Shown: positions 48,034 through 60,582 of the stretch, piece after piece | How the letters are laid out: each line of letters starts with the position of its first letter | Numbering within the stretch: position 1 is the first letter of the stretch | Origin: Cryptomeria japonica | Lineage: Eukaryota; Streptophyta; Pinopsida; Cupressales; Cupressaceae | NCBI RefSeq assembly: GCF_030272615.1 | Contig: NC_081409.1 | Span: 477,062,573-477,126,572 of the forward strand | Reading direction: 5' to 3' | DNA length: 64,000 bases | Notes under the pieces: generated by a model | What the model was told of the DNA's origin: nothing | Database searches by the model: none | Seen by the model: the letters and a program-made list of their open reading frames with translations, nothing else | Program-made: the position numbers and the translations under genes

Positions 48034-49026
48034 TGTTTGCCTAGCCAATAAGAACAATAAGTAGAGTTAAAGTCTTAACTCAAAGATTGGTCATCCATTC
48101 TGAGTAGCTATCATTTCCATGAACGAGGTTCATTTACTTGTCAACCTAGGGATATATTACTTGAAAAGGTTTTGCATTGTATTTGCACTAAGTTCTGGTG
48201 AAAGTCATTTTGTAGTACTGCAACAACTAAGTCTATCTAAAATAAACAAGAAAAAATATGACAACTGAATGGCTATAGGAAATCTTAACATTAACAAAAG
48301 ATTCTAACTAAATAACAGTTAACTAACTTCAAAGCTGACAAACATGAATTACCCTGTCTGGTTTGGCTACAGGAACAGTCACAGTATCTAGTTCTAGTGG
48401 CTGCAGGAACAGTCAGTTGCTAGAACATGTACTGTAGCAAAAAGGAAACTTATTCTAACATTCACACAAGAATATTCACCAAGTGGGCCCCCTTAGATGA
48501 GTGTATCCAGACTTCAAAGATGATTCTATATACTCAGAATAACATAGCTTTTATTCATTATTTCCAAAAGTTGATACAATGCATGAGATAAGAGAAATGC
48601 TTCTAATTCTGGAAAAATGTTATCTAACCTCTATGAAGAGGTGCAGGTCTTTATTTATAAGAAATTTATAACAAAATTTCAACTACTTAGATCATGCCCA
48701 TGAAATTAGGTGGAAACATTTATTACAACAATGAGAAGAAGTTAATTCACAGAAAATGTGAGACTTTACTAAACCGCAACCAAGAATATAGCATGGCGGT
48801 GGTTACTAGATTTATGCCTACTAGAGACAACCATAAATGAGTCTGGTATCACCTCGCTATTTCTTTGCCGATTCAATCAAAAACCATCTTCTTTAATGTT
48901 TTAAATGCTCAACTACCCTGAAATGTCTCCAACTATTTGCACAACGTGATTCTCCATCTGGCTTAACACAACTGCTTCTGCAACAACTTATGTACTCCTG
49001 CATTAAAGGTTAGAACATAGAAGCAT

Positions 49027-49069
<43 letters not shown>

Positions 49070-49306
49070 ATTTATTAATCACAACATTTATACATCCATG
49101 CATGATATTACCATAATAATCTACATAGCTATAGGAATATTAAGTCAGAACAATACAGGGTTCAAAGGGTTTGGCTATCATTCAAAATGCACATAATCAA
49201 AGGTCTGATACACCACATGACTTAAACATTGTCCCAATATGCAACTTAAAACATAGGAAAAACTTATCAGTCATAGAAATAAAAGAGCTATTATTTTAGC
49301 TCATCA
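48034..49306 (-). repeat. Gypsy (-) 3' LTR
   Basis: - strand TGATGAGCTAAAATAATAGC (49306) to GGCAAACA (48034). TATA box near 48650-48661; TA microsatellite 49027-49067. Confidence 0.9.
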
Positions 49307-49320
49307 TTTTCCCCCGAACT
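49307..49320 (-). promoter_or_regulatory. Terminal polypurine tract of the - gypsy
   Basis: - strand AGTTCGGGGGAAAA immediately before the 3' LTR. Confidence 0.82.
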
Positions 49321-51526
49321 TAATGTCTTGCCGGTCCTCCAACAGGAGGAAAATTCCTTACCCTGGCACTGACTCAAAAATCACCTATGGTACCTTGTCC
49401 CACACCTTCTGTAGCCAAGTTCCAATAAAATCCATTCATCTTCTCCAGCCTAGCCCACCTAGCTACCTCCATGGCCTCATCATATGGTTTATCTATATCT
49501 CTTCATTCCATCAATGGCCACATAAGGATAGGTGGTTGAAATATCAAAGGTAACCAATTATTGCCTTTTGTCCTGCCTAAGCGAATATACTTGGGAGCTC
49601 TTTCTATGGCTGCATGATAATTCGGTAATGAATGGGGTTCACCCTAGTTTAGGTCCTCTGGAAGGCTGCTCCAACATTGAGCCAAACATTCAACTGCAAC
49701 TTGATTCTCAGTTCCAACCAAATTTTCATACTCCTAAAATACTTCCTCTCTCAATGGTAAAACCTGGCTTCTAACATCAAGTCTAGTCAACAAATTTTTC
49801 AAGTCATAGTAGCTCTGAGTGGCAGTGGACAATCAAGCTCCAAGTTCCTATACATTCTAGATTTTACTCCCATACTAATTTCATTCTGTATCCAGGACAT
49901 CAATGCTTTTAACTGAATACCACCAATATACAACAAGGGATTCCATTCATTGTCAGAAGAGACAACATAATTATATAGATAAAACTCACATAGAAAATTC
50001 TTAACGGTTGTAGGAGAGATTTGGTAAACACTATAAAACTCTCGTGAAGTCTTCAAAGAAGGGCTAAGATCCCTAACAATGTAGTTAAGTTTAAAACATA
50101 GATACTGTTCCTTCAGATATAAAGCATAAACTCTCGACAGAGCCCTGCACTGCATTAACTCGGGAACCATGTTTACTATAGTATCTACTTTGGTTTGTAA
50201 CTCAAAAATTTAGTTGTCCCTCTTTTCAATTTCCTTTTGTTGCTTGTTAATTATCCCCTATAGCCTAGCCTTTTCTATTTCCCACTGTCTATAAAATGTG
50301 AGTGCAACAGATAAGCTAGTGACACATGAAGGAATCTTGTGAGTAGTTACTCGAGGGCTCAAGATCTTATCACCTATTTCTTCAAACTGCTCTACTATTT
50401 GGGCTAAATTTGATAGTCCTTTGGCTTCATGTCCATTCTGCAACTTACCCTCTTTCTGACTTCCGTGCCCTAATTCTGATGTTTCCACAAAAATAACCTC
50501 ACTCACATTTCCTATTGCCTAAGTTCTTTGCTTAACTCGATGACTTCTTCTTAACGACAATTCTTGTGTGGCTATAGGAGGTTATGCTACAGGAAAATTC
50601 CCCTTCATTTTTTTCTTTTTAGCTACAGGAGGAACCTGTGCTTCTTGAGGTCGTTCCATGGTTTCTTCCCTTGCATCATCTTTTTCTTTTTCTTTACCTT
50701 TCCTTGTAGAAAGTGCAGTCCCACTTTGAGTTTTAGTAGAGGGCTGCTCAACACTTGGCTCAACTATTGTTCCTTCTACACCAGGCAAAGCTTCTTTGGC
50801 AATAGGAGGTTTGGCTACCACAGAAACCCTAGGAGATGAGGGTTCTCTGATATTTTCTTCTTGAACTGCAATTTCTTCCCCAAATTGCATGATATCCTCA
50901 AACTCTCCCCATGACATTTGTGAGACATCTCTAAGAGATCATTCTACCAATAATTTGATTAATTCATGATGACTTAGAGAATGGGTACTACCCTTCTGTG
51001 TTTCCTTTACACTAATAGAGATAAGATGATACAAGACATTTGGAATATTCATCCTTCAGCCATGCCTTATATGACTCAATAATTTGAAATGGATAGAATG
51101 TAGATTGGAGTACTTACCATCACATGTTAAATACTTCATTACATAAAATGCAACCTGTGGCTATTCTCTTGGAAGAGATATCCGCTTAGTTCCTTGCTTG
51201 TCCATGCTTAGAGGTTCATCAGCTAGATGAGTAAACTCTACCCTTTCACTTCTTGCATGTTTTGCCTCATGAAATAGCTCTCCATCTCGTGGCAACTCAG
51301 TGACTTTGGCTAATCTCTGCTTTGTGGCTATGACTCGTAACCCTTTGACATAATCATCCCCTTCATTAAATGTGTGCATAAATTCTTGTGCAATCTCCTC
51401 ATTAAAATCTATCAATTTCAAAATATAATCGATCCACCCATAGGTCTAGAAATAGTGTTCACATTGGTTGTCCTGCAACAAAGCATCATGAATCATAGGC
51501 TCATGATGGATAGGGGTACCTCCCAT
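49321..51526 (-). pseudogene. Gypsy (-) ORF3, extra ORF in the env position
   Basis: ATG at 51526 (MGGTPIHHEPMIHDALLQD). Readable blocks: GWIDYILKLIDFNEEIAQEF, VKGLRVIATKQR, LSMDKQGTK (51161-51421), QVAFYVMKYL, a charged middle with KGKEKEKDD and VAKKKKMKGN (50582-50917) that could serve as nuclear-localisation signals, then TFYRQWEIEKARL (50258-50506) and CEFYLYNYVV / NEWNPLLYIG (49799-50170). Same layout as 17392-19390, about 700 codons if intact. A few stops only. No transmembrane helix or signal peptide is visible. Function unknown; conservation in two independent insertions supports a real element gene. Confidence 0.6.
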
Positions 51527-52141
51527 GGCTAACTTGACATTAAAAAACAATCACCAGAACAAAATGAATATCATCATAGCAAAATGAGAGGCTGAAATAT
51601 CTTTCGAGATTGAAAATTCATGCCCCATAACCTTTTATTTATTCTTTAGTACCTTTCATCAACTATGGTGGCAAGAAAGGTATATTCTTTCGTACTACAA
51701 GCTTTCACATCAGTACTAACTCATTCAATGATGATGTCAAGAAAATTAAAACACATCATGGACAAGGACACATAATTACGTAGTCATAAATAAAACCATA
51801 AAACACCCCCGCCCCCAACTTAAGATGACACATGCCCACACATGCAAAAAATGACAGAGGGAAGGGAATGCAGATTATGTGAATAATATCAGGTAATAAT
51901 CACAATGAAAGTATAAATTTATAATTAAAGAAAAATAAATACTATACATACCTGCAGTCATGCTAATTAATGCTATGATCAAATGATTAGTTATTCATGA
52001 TATGAGATGAGGTGACGTTAAGTGGATGATGTGATGAAAATAGAAATGAAATGAGATGAGGTGGATGAGAAGATTATTAGTGGAGAATGGTATTTCCATA
52101 AAATATGGAAATGTTTATTATGAATACATGAAAAAGGAATT
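51527..52141 (-). other. Spacer between integrase and ORF3 in the - gypsy
   Basis: Non-coding, AT-rich, holding the internal purine tract at 51803-51824 and, just before it in element orientation, two ATGTGT-type repeats. Confidence 0.6.
51803..51824 (-). promoter_or_regulatory. Internal polypurine tract of the - gypsy
   Basis: - strand TTAAGTTGGGGGCGGGGGTG, near-duplicate of the terminal tract and at the same position as 17093-17112 in the + copy. Confidence 0.55.
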
Positions 52142-53530
52142 TTAAGACTTAGGACCAAGAAGGCCCCCTGCAGAGGCCACAAGAACTGTGCCAAGAAGGC
52201 CCCCTATAGAGGCTATAGAAAGTGTGCAAAGAAGGCCCCTTGCAGAGGCTACAAGAACTATGGTCTGCATTTGGTTGTCAAATTGCTGTAGGAACTCTTC
52301 TTTTGTTGTGAGCTTATGATAAAGGCATAGTCGATGACCACTGACCAAAAGTTTGAATTTGAATGGGTCTATTGTCACCAACCGAACTGCTCCATTTTGA
52401 AAAACTTCATCAACCTCATATGGGCCCAACCAATGTGTCTGTAGCTTCCCCATTGTATCCTTATATCTGGAATCATATAACAATGTCCAATCTCCAGATT
52501 TAAACTTTCTCTCCGTAATATATTTATCATGCCATTTAGCACGTTGATGTTGACTAATTTCTGTATGCTGGACAACCATCTTTCTCAGTTCATCTAGGGC
52601 ATTCAATTGCATGATGTAGTCTTTTTGTGCTTCTGACAGAGTCATATTCAATTGCAGAGTTGTCCTAAGAGTTTTATGCTCAAACTCAATGGGCATTATG
52701 GTTGTTTTTCCATACACCATTTCAAAAGGTGTAAAACCAGTTGTTGTCTTCCATGTTGTTCTATATGCCCAAATGGCTTCAGAAAGTCTATTTGACCAAT
52801 CTTTCCTATGAAGAGTTACTATCTTAGCAAGAATAGATTCTAAATCCATGTTTGTAACCTCTACCTGACCATTTTCCTGAGGATGATATGGAGTAAACTT
52901 CCTGTGTCTAATATTATATTCATTAACCAATGCTGCAATTAATGTGGAAGTAAATTGTGGTCCTTGATCTGAAACAATCTCTCTTGGTACTCCATATCTG
53001 GTAAATATTTCCTCATAGAGAAATTCAGCTACCTTATTATCTCTTACATGCGTCATTGCTCTTGCTTCCACCCATTTTGTAACATAATCAGTGCATACTA
53101 GAATATAGGATTTCCCATTGGAAGGAGGATCAATCAGTCCAACAAAATCCAATCCCCATTTGTCAAATGGTGCAACCAATATTTGGGAATACAATGGCAT
53201 TTCATTAAATCTAGTGGGCCTACTCATTCATTAGCATCTATCACATTTTTTAGTATATTGAGTTGCATCTTTATGCAAAGTTGACCAATAATACCCCGTG
53301 TTAAGGATTTTAAGTGTCATTCTTTTAGTAGAAAAATGTCCTCCACATGGCTCATCATGACATGCATGAAGAATATCATACGTTTCATCCTCTCTAACAC
53401 ACATTCTTAAGAGTTGGTCAGGTCCAGTATAAATTAAAAAATCAACAATCCAAGAGAAATTAAATCTTTTCTCAACTAGCAAACTTCTTTCTTTAGGAGA
53501 AAATTGAGAAGACATCTTATTAGAAGCCAA
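52142..53530 (-). pseudogene. pol: Gypsy (-) integrase and pol C-terminus
   Basis: Zinc region HACHDEPCGGHFSTKRM ... CDRC (53231-53530) and, after a stop at 53228-53230, an open 361-codon frame with the catalytic core: FDKWGLDFVG, IVSDQGPQF, ENGQVEVTN (D, D and E all present), FTPFEMVYGK, then a C-terminal domain (WLGPYEVDEVFQNGAV). The last ~40 residues are three copies of a ~13-residue VLVASAGGLLG-type repeat (52142-52260). Integrase inserts the cDNA; this is the best preserved domain of the element. Confidence 0.9.
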
Positions 53531-55980
53531 ATAATTTGCAATATCAACATACTAGGGAGTGTGAGATATTATCAAGAACAAATATTCATCTGGGAAAGCA
53601 TCATCTATAGCTTTAGGATTATCCTACAATTGAAGCCTAGAAAGATAATCTGCAACTACATTAGCTTTACCTGGTTTATCAACAATTGTAATATCAAATT
53701 CTTGCATCAATAGTAACCATTGACCCAATCCTCTTGTAATTGAAGGCTTGTTCATGAGATATCTGATTGTTGTATGATCAGTATGCACATATATTTGATA
53801 TCCTGTGATATAATGCCTAAATTTGTTAAGCGCATATATTACTGCCAACATCTCGTTTTCTATGACAGTATAATTAAGCTCAAGTCCCTGCATGTTTTTG
53901 CTAATGAAGTAAATTGCATTCTCTAAATTTTCCATCTTCTCTCCCAAAAATGCTCCTATAGCATAATCTGATGCATCTACATGAATATTAAAAGGCAATG
54001 ACCAGTTTGAACCCTTGAGTACTGGTGCTTGAGTCAATCAATGTTTGAGCTTCAAGAAAGCTTCATGACATGCGGGAGTCCAATCAAACTCCACATATTT
54101 AGTCAAAAGACAATATAAAGGTCCTACAATTTTACTAAAGTCCTTAATAAATCTTCGATAATATCCAGCATGACCAAGGAAACTTTGGACATCCTATTGA
54201 TTTGTGGGAACAATAAGGTTTTGAATGATTTCAATTTTGGCTGGGACAACCTGTATTCTAGTTATAGAGATATGATGACCAAGAACTATGCCTTCCTTCA
54301 TCATCATAAAGAATTTTTCAATTTTCAAGGATAAATTGTAATCTTCACACCTCTATAAAACTTTCTTTAAATTCTCCAATGCCTCTTCAAATTCTGAACC
54401 ATAAGTGGTAAAATCAACCATATAGATCTCCATGCTATCTTGAGAAATATATGAAATTATGCTAATGACTGCTCTTTGAAAATTAGTTGGAGCATTACAC
54501 AACCCAAAGGGAAGAACAAAATATGCATACGATCCCCAAGGGCAAGTAAATGTAGTCTTTACCTGATCCTCAGGAGCAATTTGAATCTGGTTGTAGCCAC
54601 TGAATCCATCCAAGAATGAAAAGTACCACTTCCTTGCCAAGGAATCTAATACTTGATCTATAAATGATAATGGAAAATGATCCTTCCTAGTTGCTGAGTT
54701 CAAAGCTCTGTAATCTACACATACCCACCATTTAACTACTTTCTTTGGAACTATGACTAGAGGTGACACCCATTGTCTATCTGATATAGGATAGATAAAT
54801 CCAACATTTAACAATTTTTGTAGTTCCTCTTTAACTATCTCTCTTAATGTAGGATTGATTCTTCTTTGTGGTTGTCTAAGCGGTCTACAATCTTCTTTGA
54901 TATAAATATGGTGTGTACAAATCATAGGATCAATTCCTTTCATATCTTTGTGATCCCGTGCAAAAGCGTGTTGATGATATTTGAGAAATTGAACCAGTGT
55001 CAGCCTTTGAGTTTATGTGAGTTGATTATTGATATTCAAACATTTATTTGGATTGACTTCCACCTTGACAATAAGATTGTCCTCAACTACTTCAAAAAGA
55101 TAAGAAGTGCAGAATTCTTGCGGCAACAAGGTATGCAATATGTTAGTTGCTGCAGGAAAATCCGATACTGTAATACTTGATGTTAACTCCTGCGACTGCT
55201 GCTCTTGATTATACTAATTTTCTAGGATTTTAGAAAGAGCAAAATTGTCATCCTAGAGTCGTATAAATGATTCTCTATTAATCATCATTAACTGACTGTC
55301 AGAGTTGAATTTCCCTTCTAATTCCTCCCCCACATCAGGCCAAACAACTTGTTCTTGATCAGGTTGGGGCTGAGCAGGTGAATACAAAGCTAGAGTTTTA
55401 GTAGTATTTCCATCAGAAATAGTCATGTCCCCTAATCAACATCCAATATATGCATCGACTGTAGCAAGACAAGGTCTCCCTAAGATGACCAGATATCCCC
55501 CCAATGTAGCTTTAGGAGACAAGATCATAAAATCTGCCAGATATTCCGGGGAGTCTAGAGTAACAACAACATCTTTAGTCATACCATCATGCCGAACCGT
55601 TGAACTGTCAGCAAGCTACAAGACCGTAGGAGTAGGTCTGAGACTAGTTATGTTAAGTTTTTGCATAATGTCCTTTGTCATTACATTGATGGCTGCTCCC
55701 AAATCTATTAAGGCATTCTTTATCTGAGTGCCATTGATGACTATTTTCACAATAAGACTACCAGGGGCAGAATATTTAGGTATTAAAAATTTTCCCAATA
55801 TATTATCAGCCAGTTGACCCATTACATGCACTATTTGCAGATACTTTTTCTTCCTGCCAGGTTTCCTTAAACATGCCTCTTTAATTTCCTTACCATAGAT
55901 AGGGACATCCTTAGTAGCCTGAAATAATGGAATCTTAACACACATGTTTCATCTGATCAATGATATCAAATTTTATATCC
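53531..55980 (-). pseudogene. pol: Gypsy (-) protease, RT and RNase H
   Basis: Protease about 55500-55830 (NALIDLGAAINVM). RT 54353-54943 and onward (RRINPTLREIVKEELQKLL, VCVDYRALN, FSFLDGFSGYNQI, LPFGLCNAP), with the active site reading YMVDF instead of YMDDF (Val codon at 54416-54418). RNase H 53624-54037 (HVDASDYAIGAFL, VHTDHTTIRYLM). Stops between 54038 and 54352 separate RT from RNase H. The Val substitution removes a metal-binding Asp, so RT would be inactive even without stops. Confidence 0.9.
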
Positions 55981-57768
55981 TCTTACTGAGGAATCTCTTT
56001 AGCTTGCAACCTTTGAGGAAATGGAGGTATTTGTTGATTCTGGGGAATTTGGGTTGCTGGGCTAGATATTTCCTTTTCCTTTTGTACTTCAGTTATAACT
56101 GGAGGGGACGGGTTAGGCAAAGTTGTCCTGGATCTAAGGTGAATATCACTTATAGAAAGAGAATATGTTGGGTATTGATTAGGATCAACTGAATAAACTT
56201 GTTGTTGCCGCTGAGACCTGCTATTAGGATTTGACATGGGTTGAGTGGGTAGCTATGTGGGTTTAGGTGGAATGGTATTAGTAGTAGGAGGGGGCATTAT
56301 AGCAGGTTGCTGAGCCTGCTAAGGCTGTTGCGGAGGTTGTTGATAACCAGAAGACTGATTTGACCATTGCTAATTTCCTCTCCATTGAGGAGTAGGTTGC
56401 CAATTCCCTTGGAATGGTTTCCATGGTCCCTAAGATTGAGACTAATTTCCTTGTGGCTGCTACCACTGTGGAGTTTGATTGGCAAAATTTTTCCCTTGGC
56501 CTTGATGGTTATACCAATTTTGATAAATTCCAAAATTTTGAGCATATGGACGTTGCCACTAATTATTTTGTGCATAGGAATTTCCACTACAACTAGAAAA
56601 AGAAAGTGGTTCAGGAGGCATACCTTGTCTTAGAAAATTTGGCCTTCTTTGAGAAATGCAAAAGATTTTTCATCATCTCCTTGTATTGTTTTAAAATCAA
56701 GAACTTCAAGTTTTGCAACTATCTTACATCTACAGTCTCTTTTCTTCTATCTACAATGTGGATAAAATCCTACGAGCATTGCATCATCTTCCTCATGCTA
56801 CTTCTTAGCTTGAAGTGTGTCTAACTGAGTAGCCATATTGTTTATGATATCCTCTTTAAAATCTTTCAAAATGTGACTGAGCTCCATTCGCGAAACTCCA
56901 TTACTGGATGTTGATGAAGACATTCCCAACTTCAAACACCTATTCTTCTTAGAAGAAGATCTAGAATACTTCTGACAAATTTGGCCAATGTCATTCCATG
57001 TTGATTGAGTTATATCACCACCTCCCATAAGGTCTAAAGAATCTGTGCATTCGTCACCGAGCCCCCTCATAAATATCAACTTAAGAGAATCTTCATTTAA
57101 AGTACTATGCTTGGACTTCTTGACACTGAATAGAAATCTCTCTAGATAATCTTCTAGACTCTCATCCTCCCTTTGTGTCATTATAAAGATATCATCCCCA
57201 TGATGACCAGTCGCTCTACAATAATCTTTATATTTCACAAGAAACAACCGCTTCATCTCATCCCATGTAGTGATTGTACTACTCCCTAGACTCATAAACC
57301 ATCTCAAAGCTGATTCTTTTAAAGTGATAGGAAATATTTTAAGTCTATGGGAATCTGTAGTGTAATCATAACTCCTATAGAGGACATCGAATTCAAACAA
57401 GAAAGTATCGGGGTCCTCTATCACCAGTCCATAAAATTTAGAAAGAGAAGAAGCTGGAATGTTCTTGAGGTTAGTATTATCGTGCAAATTAGAAATGAGA
57501 AACTCAAATATTGGGTTCACAGGTGGAGGTGGGTTATTCCCACCAGAGGTGGATTTCCTTGCATTAGTATTTGAGGAGAAGTTACTGGATAAGAGTCCTC
57601 TTCAGGAGGTACAAAGAGGAAATGAAGGTTGTTCTCAGAAAATTTAAATGTAAGCGGGTTCAAATTATCCAGGGCTCGGTAAAGTGCAGCAAAAGGATTT
57701 ACATCTGGTGTGTCATATGGATTGAGTCTTGTATGATCGGGATGGTTAGGAAGGAATCTCTTCTTCAT
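55981..57768 (-). pseudogene. gag: Gypsy (-) gag
   Basis: Starts MKKRFLPNHPDHTRLNPYD at 57768; a one-base deletion near 57546 (relative to the + copy) shifts into the 240-codon frame 56798-57520 with FYGLVIEDPDTFLFEFD, ESALRWFMSLGSS, TWDEMKRLFLVKY, EDYLERF. Then a Cys-rich spot and a Q/N/P-rich tail (56280-56640) with TAG stops at positions where the + copy has CAG, and the reverse. Confidence 0.88.
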
Positions 57769-57877
57769 CTATGCATGCAAATTCATGAGAATTACTTAAA
57801 ACAAATTGAGCTATCAAAACCAACTATACTGAAAACTTAAAAATTCATAACTATGACAAGTTCTTAGTTTAACACCA

Positions 57878-57895
57878 TCCCCAACAATGGCACCG
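57878..57895 (-). promoter_or_regulatory. Gypsy (-) primer-binding site, tRNA-Asp type
   Basis: - strand CGGTGCCATTGTTGGGGA, 4 bp after the LTR end; differs from TGGCGCCGTTGCCGGGGA by transitions only. Confidence 0.78.
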
Positions 57896-57899
57896 AAAA

Positions 57900-59136
57900 T
57901 GTTTACCTAGCCAATAAGAACAATAACTATATTTAAAGTCTTAACTCAAAGATTGGTCATGCATTACGAGTAGCTATCATATCCATGACTGAGGTTCATT
58001 TAATGTTCAACCCAGGGCCATGAAATGGGTCTGCATTGAATATGCACTAAGTTTCGGTGAAAGTCATTCTACACTACTACAACAACTAAGTCTATCTAAA
58101 ATAAACAAGCAAAAATATGACAACTGAATGGACATAGGAAATGTTAACATTAACAAAAGATTCTAACTAAATAACTGTTAACTAAGTTTAGCACTGACAA
58201 ACAAGAATTGATCTATCTACTTTGGCTACAGGAACAATCACATGTTCTGGTTCCAGTGGCTGCAAGAACAGTTAGTTGCTAGAACATCTACTATAGCAAA
58301 AAGGAAACTCATTCTAACAATCACACATGATCAATCACCAAGTGGGCTCCCTTGGATGAGTGTATCCAAACTTCAAAAATGATTCTATATACTCATAATA
58401 ACATAGCTTTTATTCATTATTTCTACAAGTCAATAAAATGCATGAGATAAGAGAAATGCTTCTAATTCTAAAAAATATTGTCTAACCTTTGTGAAGAGGT
58501 GCAGGTCTTTATTTATAAGAAATTTATAACAAAATTTCAACTGCTTAGATCATGCCCATGAATTTAGGCGGAAACATTTACTACAACAAGGAGAAGAAGT
58601 TAATCCATAGAAATCATGGGACTTTACTAAACCGCAACCAAGAATATAGCATGGCAGTGGTTACTAGATTGATTCTTATTGGAGACAACCATAATGAGTT
58701 TGGTATCGCCTCACTATTCCTTTGCTGATTCACTCAAACACCATCTTCTCCATTGTTTTAAATGCTCAACCACCCTAAAAAGTCTCCAATTGTTTGCATG
58801 ATGTGATTCTCCATCTGGCTTAACACAACCGATTATGCAACAACTTATTTACTTCTGCATTAAAGGTTAGAACATACAAGCATATATATATATACCCATT
58901 TCCATTAATCACAACATTTATACATCCACACATGATATTACCATAATAATCCACATAGCTATAAAAATATTAAGTCAGAACAATATAGGGTTCAATGAGT
59001 TTGGCTATCATTCAAAATGCACATAATCAAAACTTTGATACATCACATGACTTAAACATTGTCCCAATATGCAACTTAAAACATAGGAAAAACTTATCAA
59101 TCATAAAAATAAAAGAGCTATTATTTTATCTCATCA
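57900..59136 (-). repeat. Gypsy (-) 5' LTR
   Basis: - strand TGATGAGATAAAATAATAGC (59136) to GGTAAACA (57900), 1237 bp. TATA box near 58507-58519. Confidence 0.9.
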
Positions 59137-59492
59137 AGAGACATCTGATTAAATTGTTTATCAAAACTGATATTGAACCATGAAAAACTCCCTTGGCTTT
59201 GAATTTTAGTTGTGTCAATTTCCCCAAAGATCAGAGTCTCCATTTCCTTACCCTTTCCTTTATTAGGTTCTTCCTATTTTTCCTCTACCTTTTTCTTAGC
59301 TTTGACCTGTCCGGATTTTCCTTATTTAGGTGCCTCCTGTGCACCACTATCACCACTTGGTGCACCATCCTCTGTCTCTACTGATTTATCATTTTCTTTA
59401 GCAGGCTCAACCTCAATAGAATCCAAAATTTGTTTCTTTGCAACATCCTGAGTATCCTCTTCCTTATTTGCATCATTAACCAAAGGATTTTC
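59137..59492 (-). pseudogene. X unit 5 ORF, N-terminal part
   Basis: Resumes CATCTGATTAAA after the gypsy TSD. N-terminal acidic/Lys-rich part of the X ORF, with TAG in the EEKQEE stretch. Unit 5 ORF is thus split in three by two retrotransposons. Confidence 0.55.
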
Positions 59493-59635
59493 TTATTTGT
59501 TGCATGTTTACATTATTTTTTGTTATGCATTGCTAACTGGTGGATAAAGATTAAGTTTGTGGATTTGACTTCTGATAGATCACTGATTCACCCCCTGTCT
59601 CAGTGATCCCTAATTTTGACAATTGGTATCAGAGC
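59493..59635 (+). repeat. X unit 5 misoriented LTR terminus and primer site
   Basis: Primer site 59622-59635; the junction palindrome is degraded to GAGCTT. Confidence 0.75.
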
Positions 59636-60307
59636 TTATTGCTCAATTATGATTCCCCGGAAGTCTACAACCTTCAAGGAAGTCTCAGTGAATTACAATT
59701 TGATTACAATGAAGAAATACAATGAAATGAACTCTCAAGTAGCATCTGACAATGCAAGAATGAGTTCCAGTTAAGCATTGAATCACTGATTGTCTTTGCT
59801 CTGCTGAATACTATGTTTTTGTCTCAGTCAGCTACTAGATTGTCTATAAGGAAAGTGCACAAGTGAAACTGCACTCAATCACACCAAAACGGATCACCAC
59901 AATAGTATTACCACCAAAACCAATCACCAATTCGATCTTATATATCCGGTCTTAGCATAAAATTAATTTACTTCAAGTCGGCTTCAAGAAGTGTAACATG
60001 TAGCTCCAAGTCGACTTCAATCTCAAAAAAAACATAGCACTAGACCAAAAGAGTGTATTCACACGCTTCCTAAGGATTTTCCCATTCATGAAGAACATGA
60101 AATCAACCACCAAAATTATCACAATCATCAAAAATAATTCTAGACCAAAACATCACCAAGATATCCTATTTTACCGATTAACTCCATCTTACGGATAAGA
60201 TGAATCACAATCGCGAGATTGAGTCTCCAAGAAGAGTTGCCATCAATGACAACCCTATACCATAAATCAAGCATTGAAGATAACCAGATGAGTGTCAATT
60301 TTCAACA
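59632..60307 (-). repeat. X unit 5 LTR front part
   Basis: Start near 60307 next to AAAGGGGGAGAT (- strand); GCCGAC at 59977-59982; TATA box near 59940. Confidence 0.77.
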
Positions 60308-60582
60308 ATCTCCCCCTTTGGCATTAATGGCAACACTCGTGAAAAAATATCTAAGTGTTGAAACTTGTGAAACCTATACACTGGATGAAAAAATGAAAGA
60401 ATTCTAAGGCTCCCCCTTAGATCAACAATCAAGAAATATGCATTACACCAAGCTGTACACTCCATACATAGAATCAACCTATACATTTTTCACCTCATCT
60501 CTCCCCTTTGACAACAATGCCAAATATAGGGTGTGCATCAACATTGCCTATACATATATACACATTCACTGGATGATCAAAT
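60308..60582 (-). other. X unit 6, 3' untranslated segment
   Basis: Purine boxes as in unit 1; no gene. Confidence 0.6.

Larger units (their letters stand above)
48034..59136 (-). mobile_element. Ty3/gypsy LTR retrotransposon, - strand copy, 11.1 kb
   Basis: Complete layout on the - strand: 5' LTR 57900-59136, primer site 57878-57895, gag, protease, RT, RNase H, integrase (57768 to 52142), internal purine tract, ORF3 (51526 to about 49320), terminal purine tract, 3' LTR 48034-49306. TSD AAAGA (48029-48033) / AGAGA (59137-59141) with one transition. Better preserved than the + strand copy of the same family. Nested in the X ORF of unit 5. Confidence 0.93.

Noticed and set aside
48034-49306. 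Possible solo LTR
   Set aside because: It is the 3' LTR of the element whose 5' LTR is 57900-59136; TSDs AAAGA/AGAGA flank the whole.
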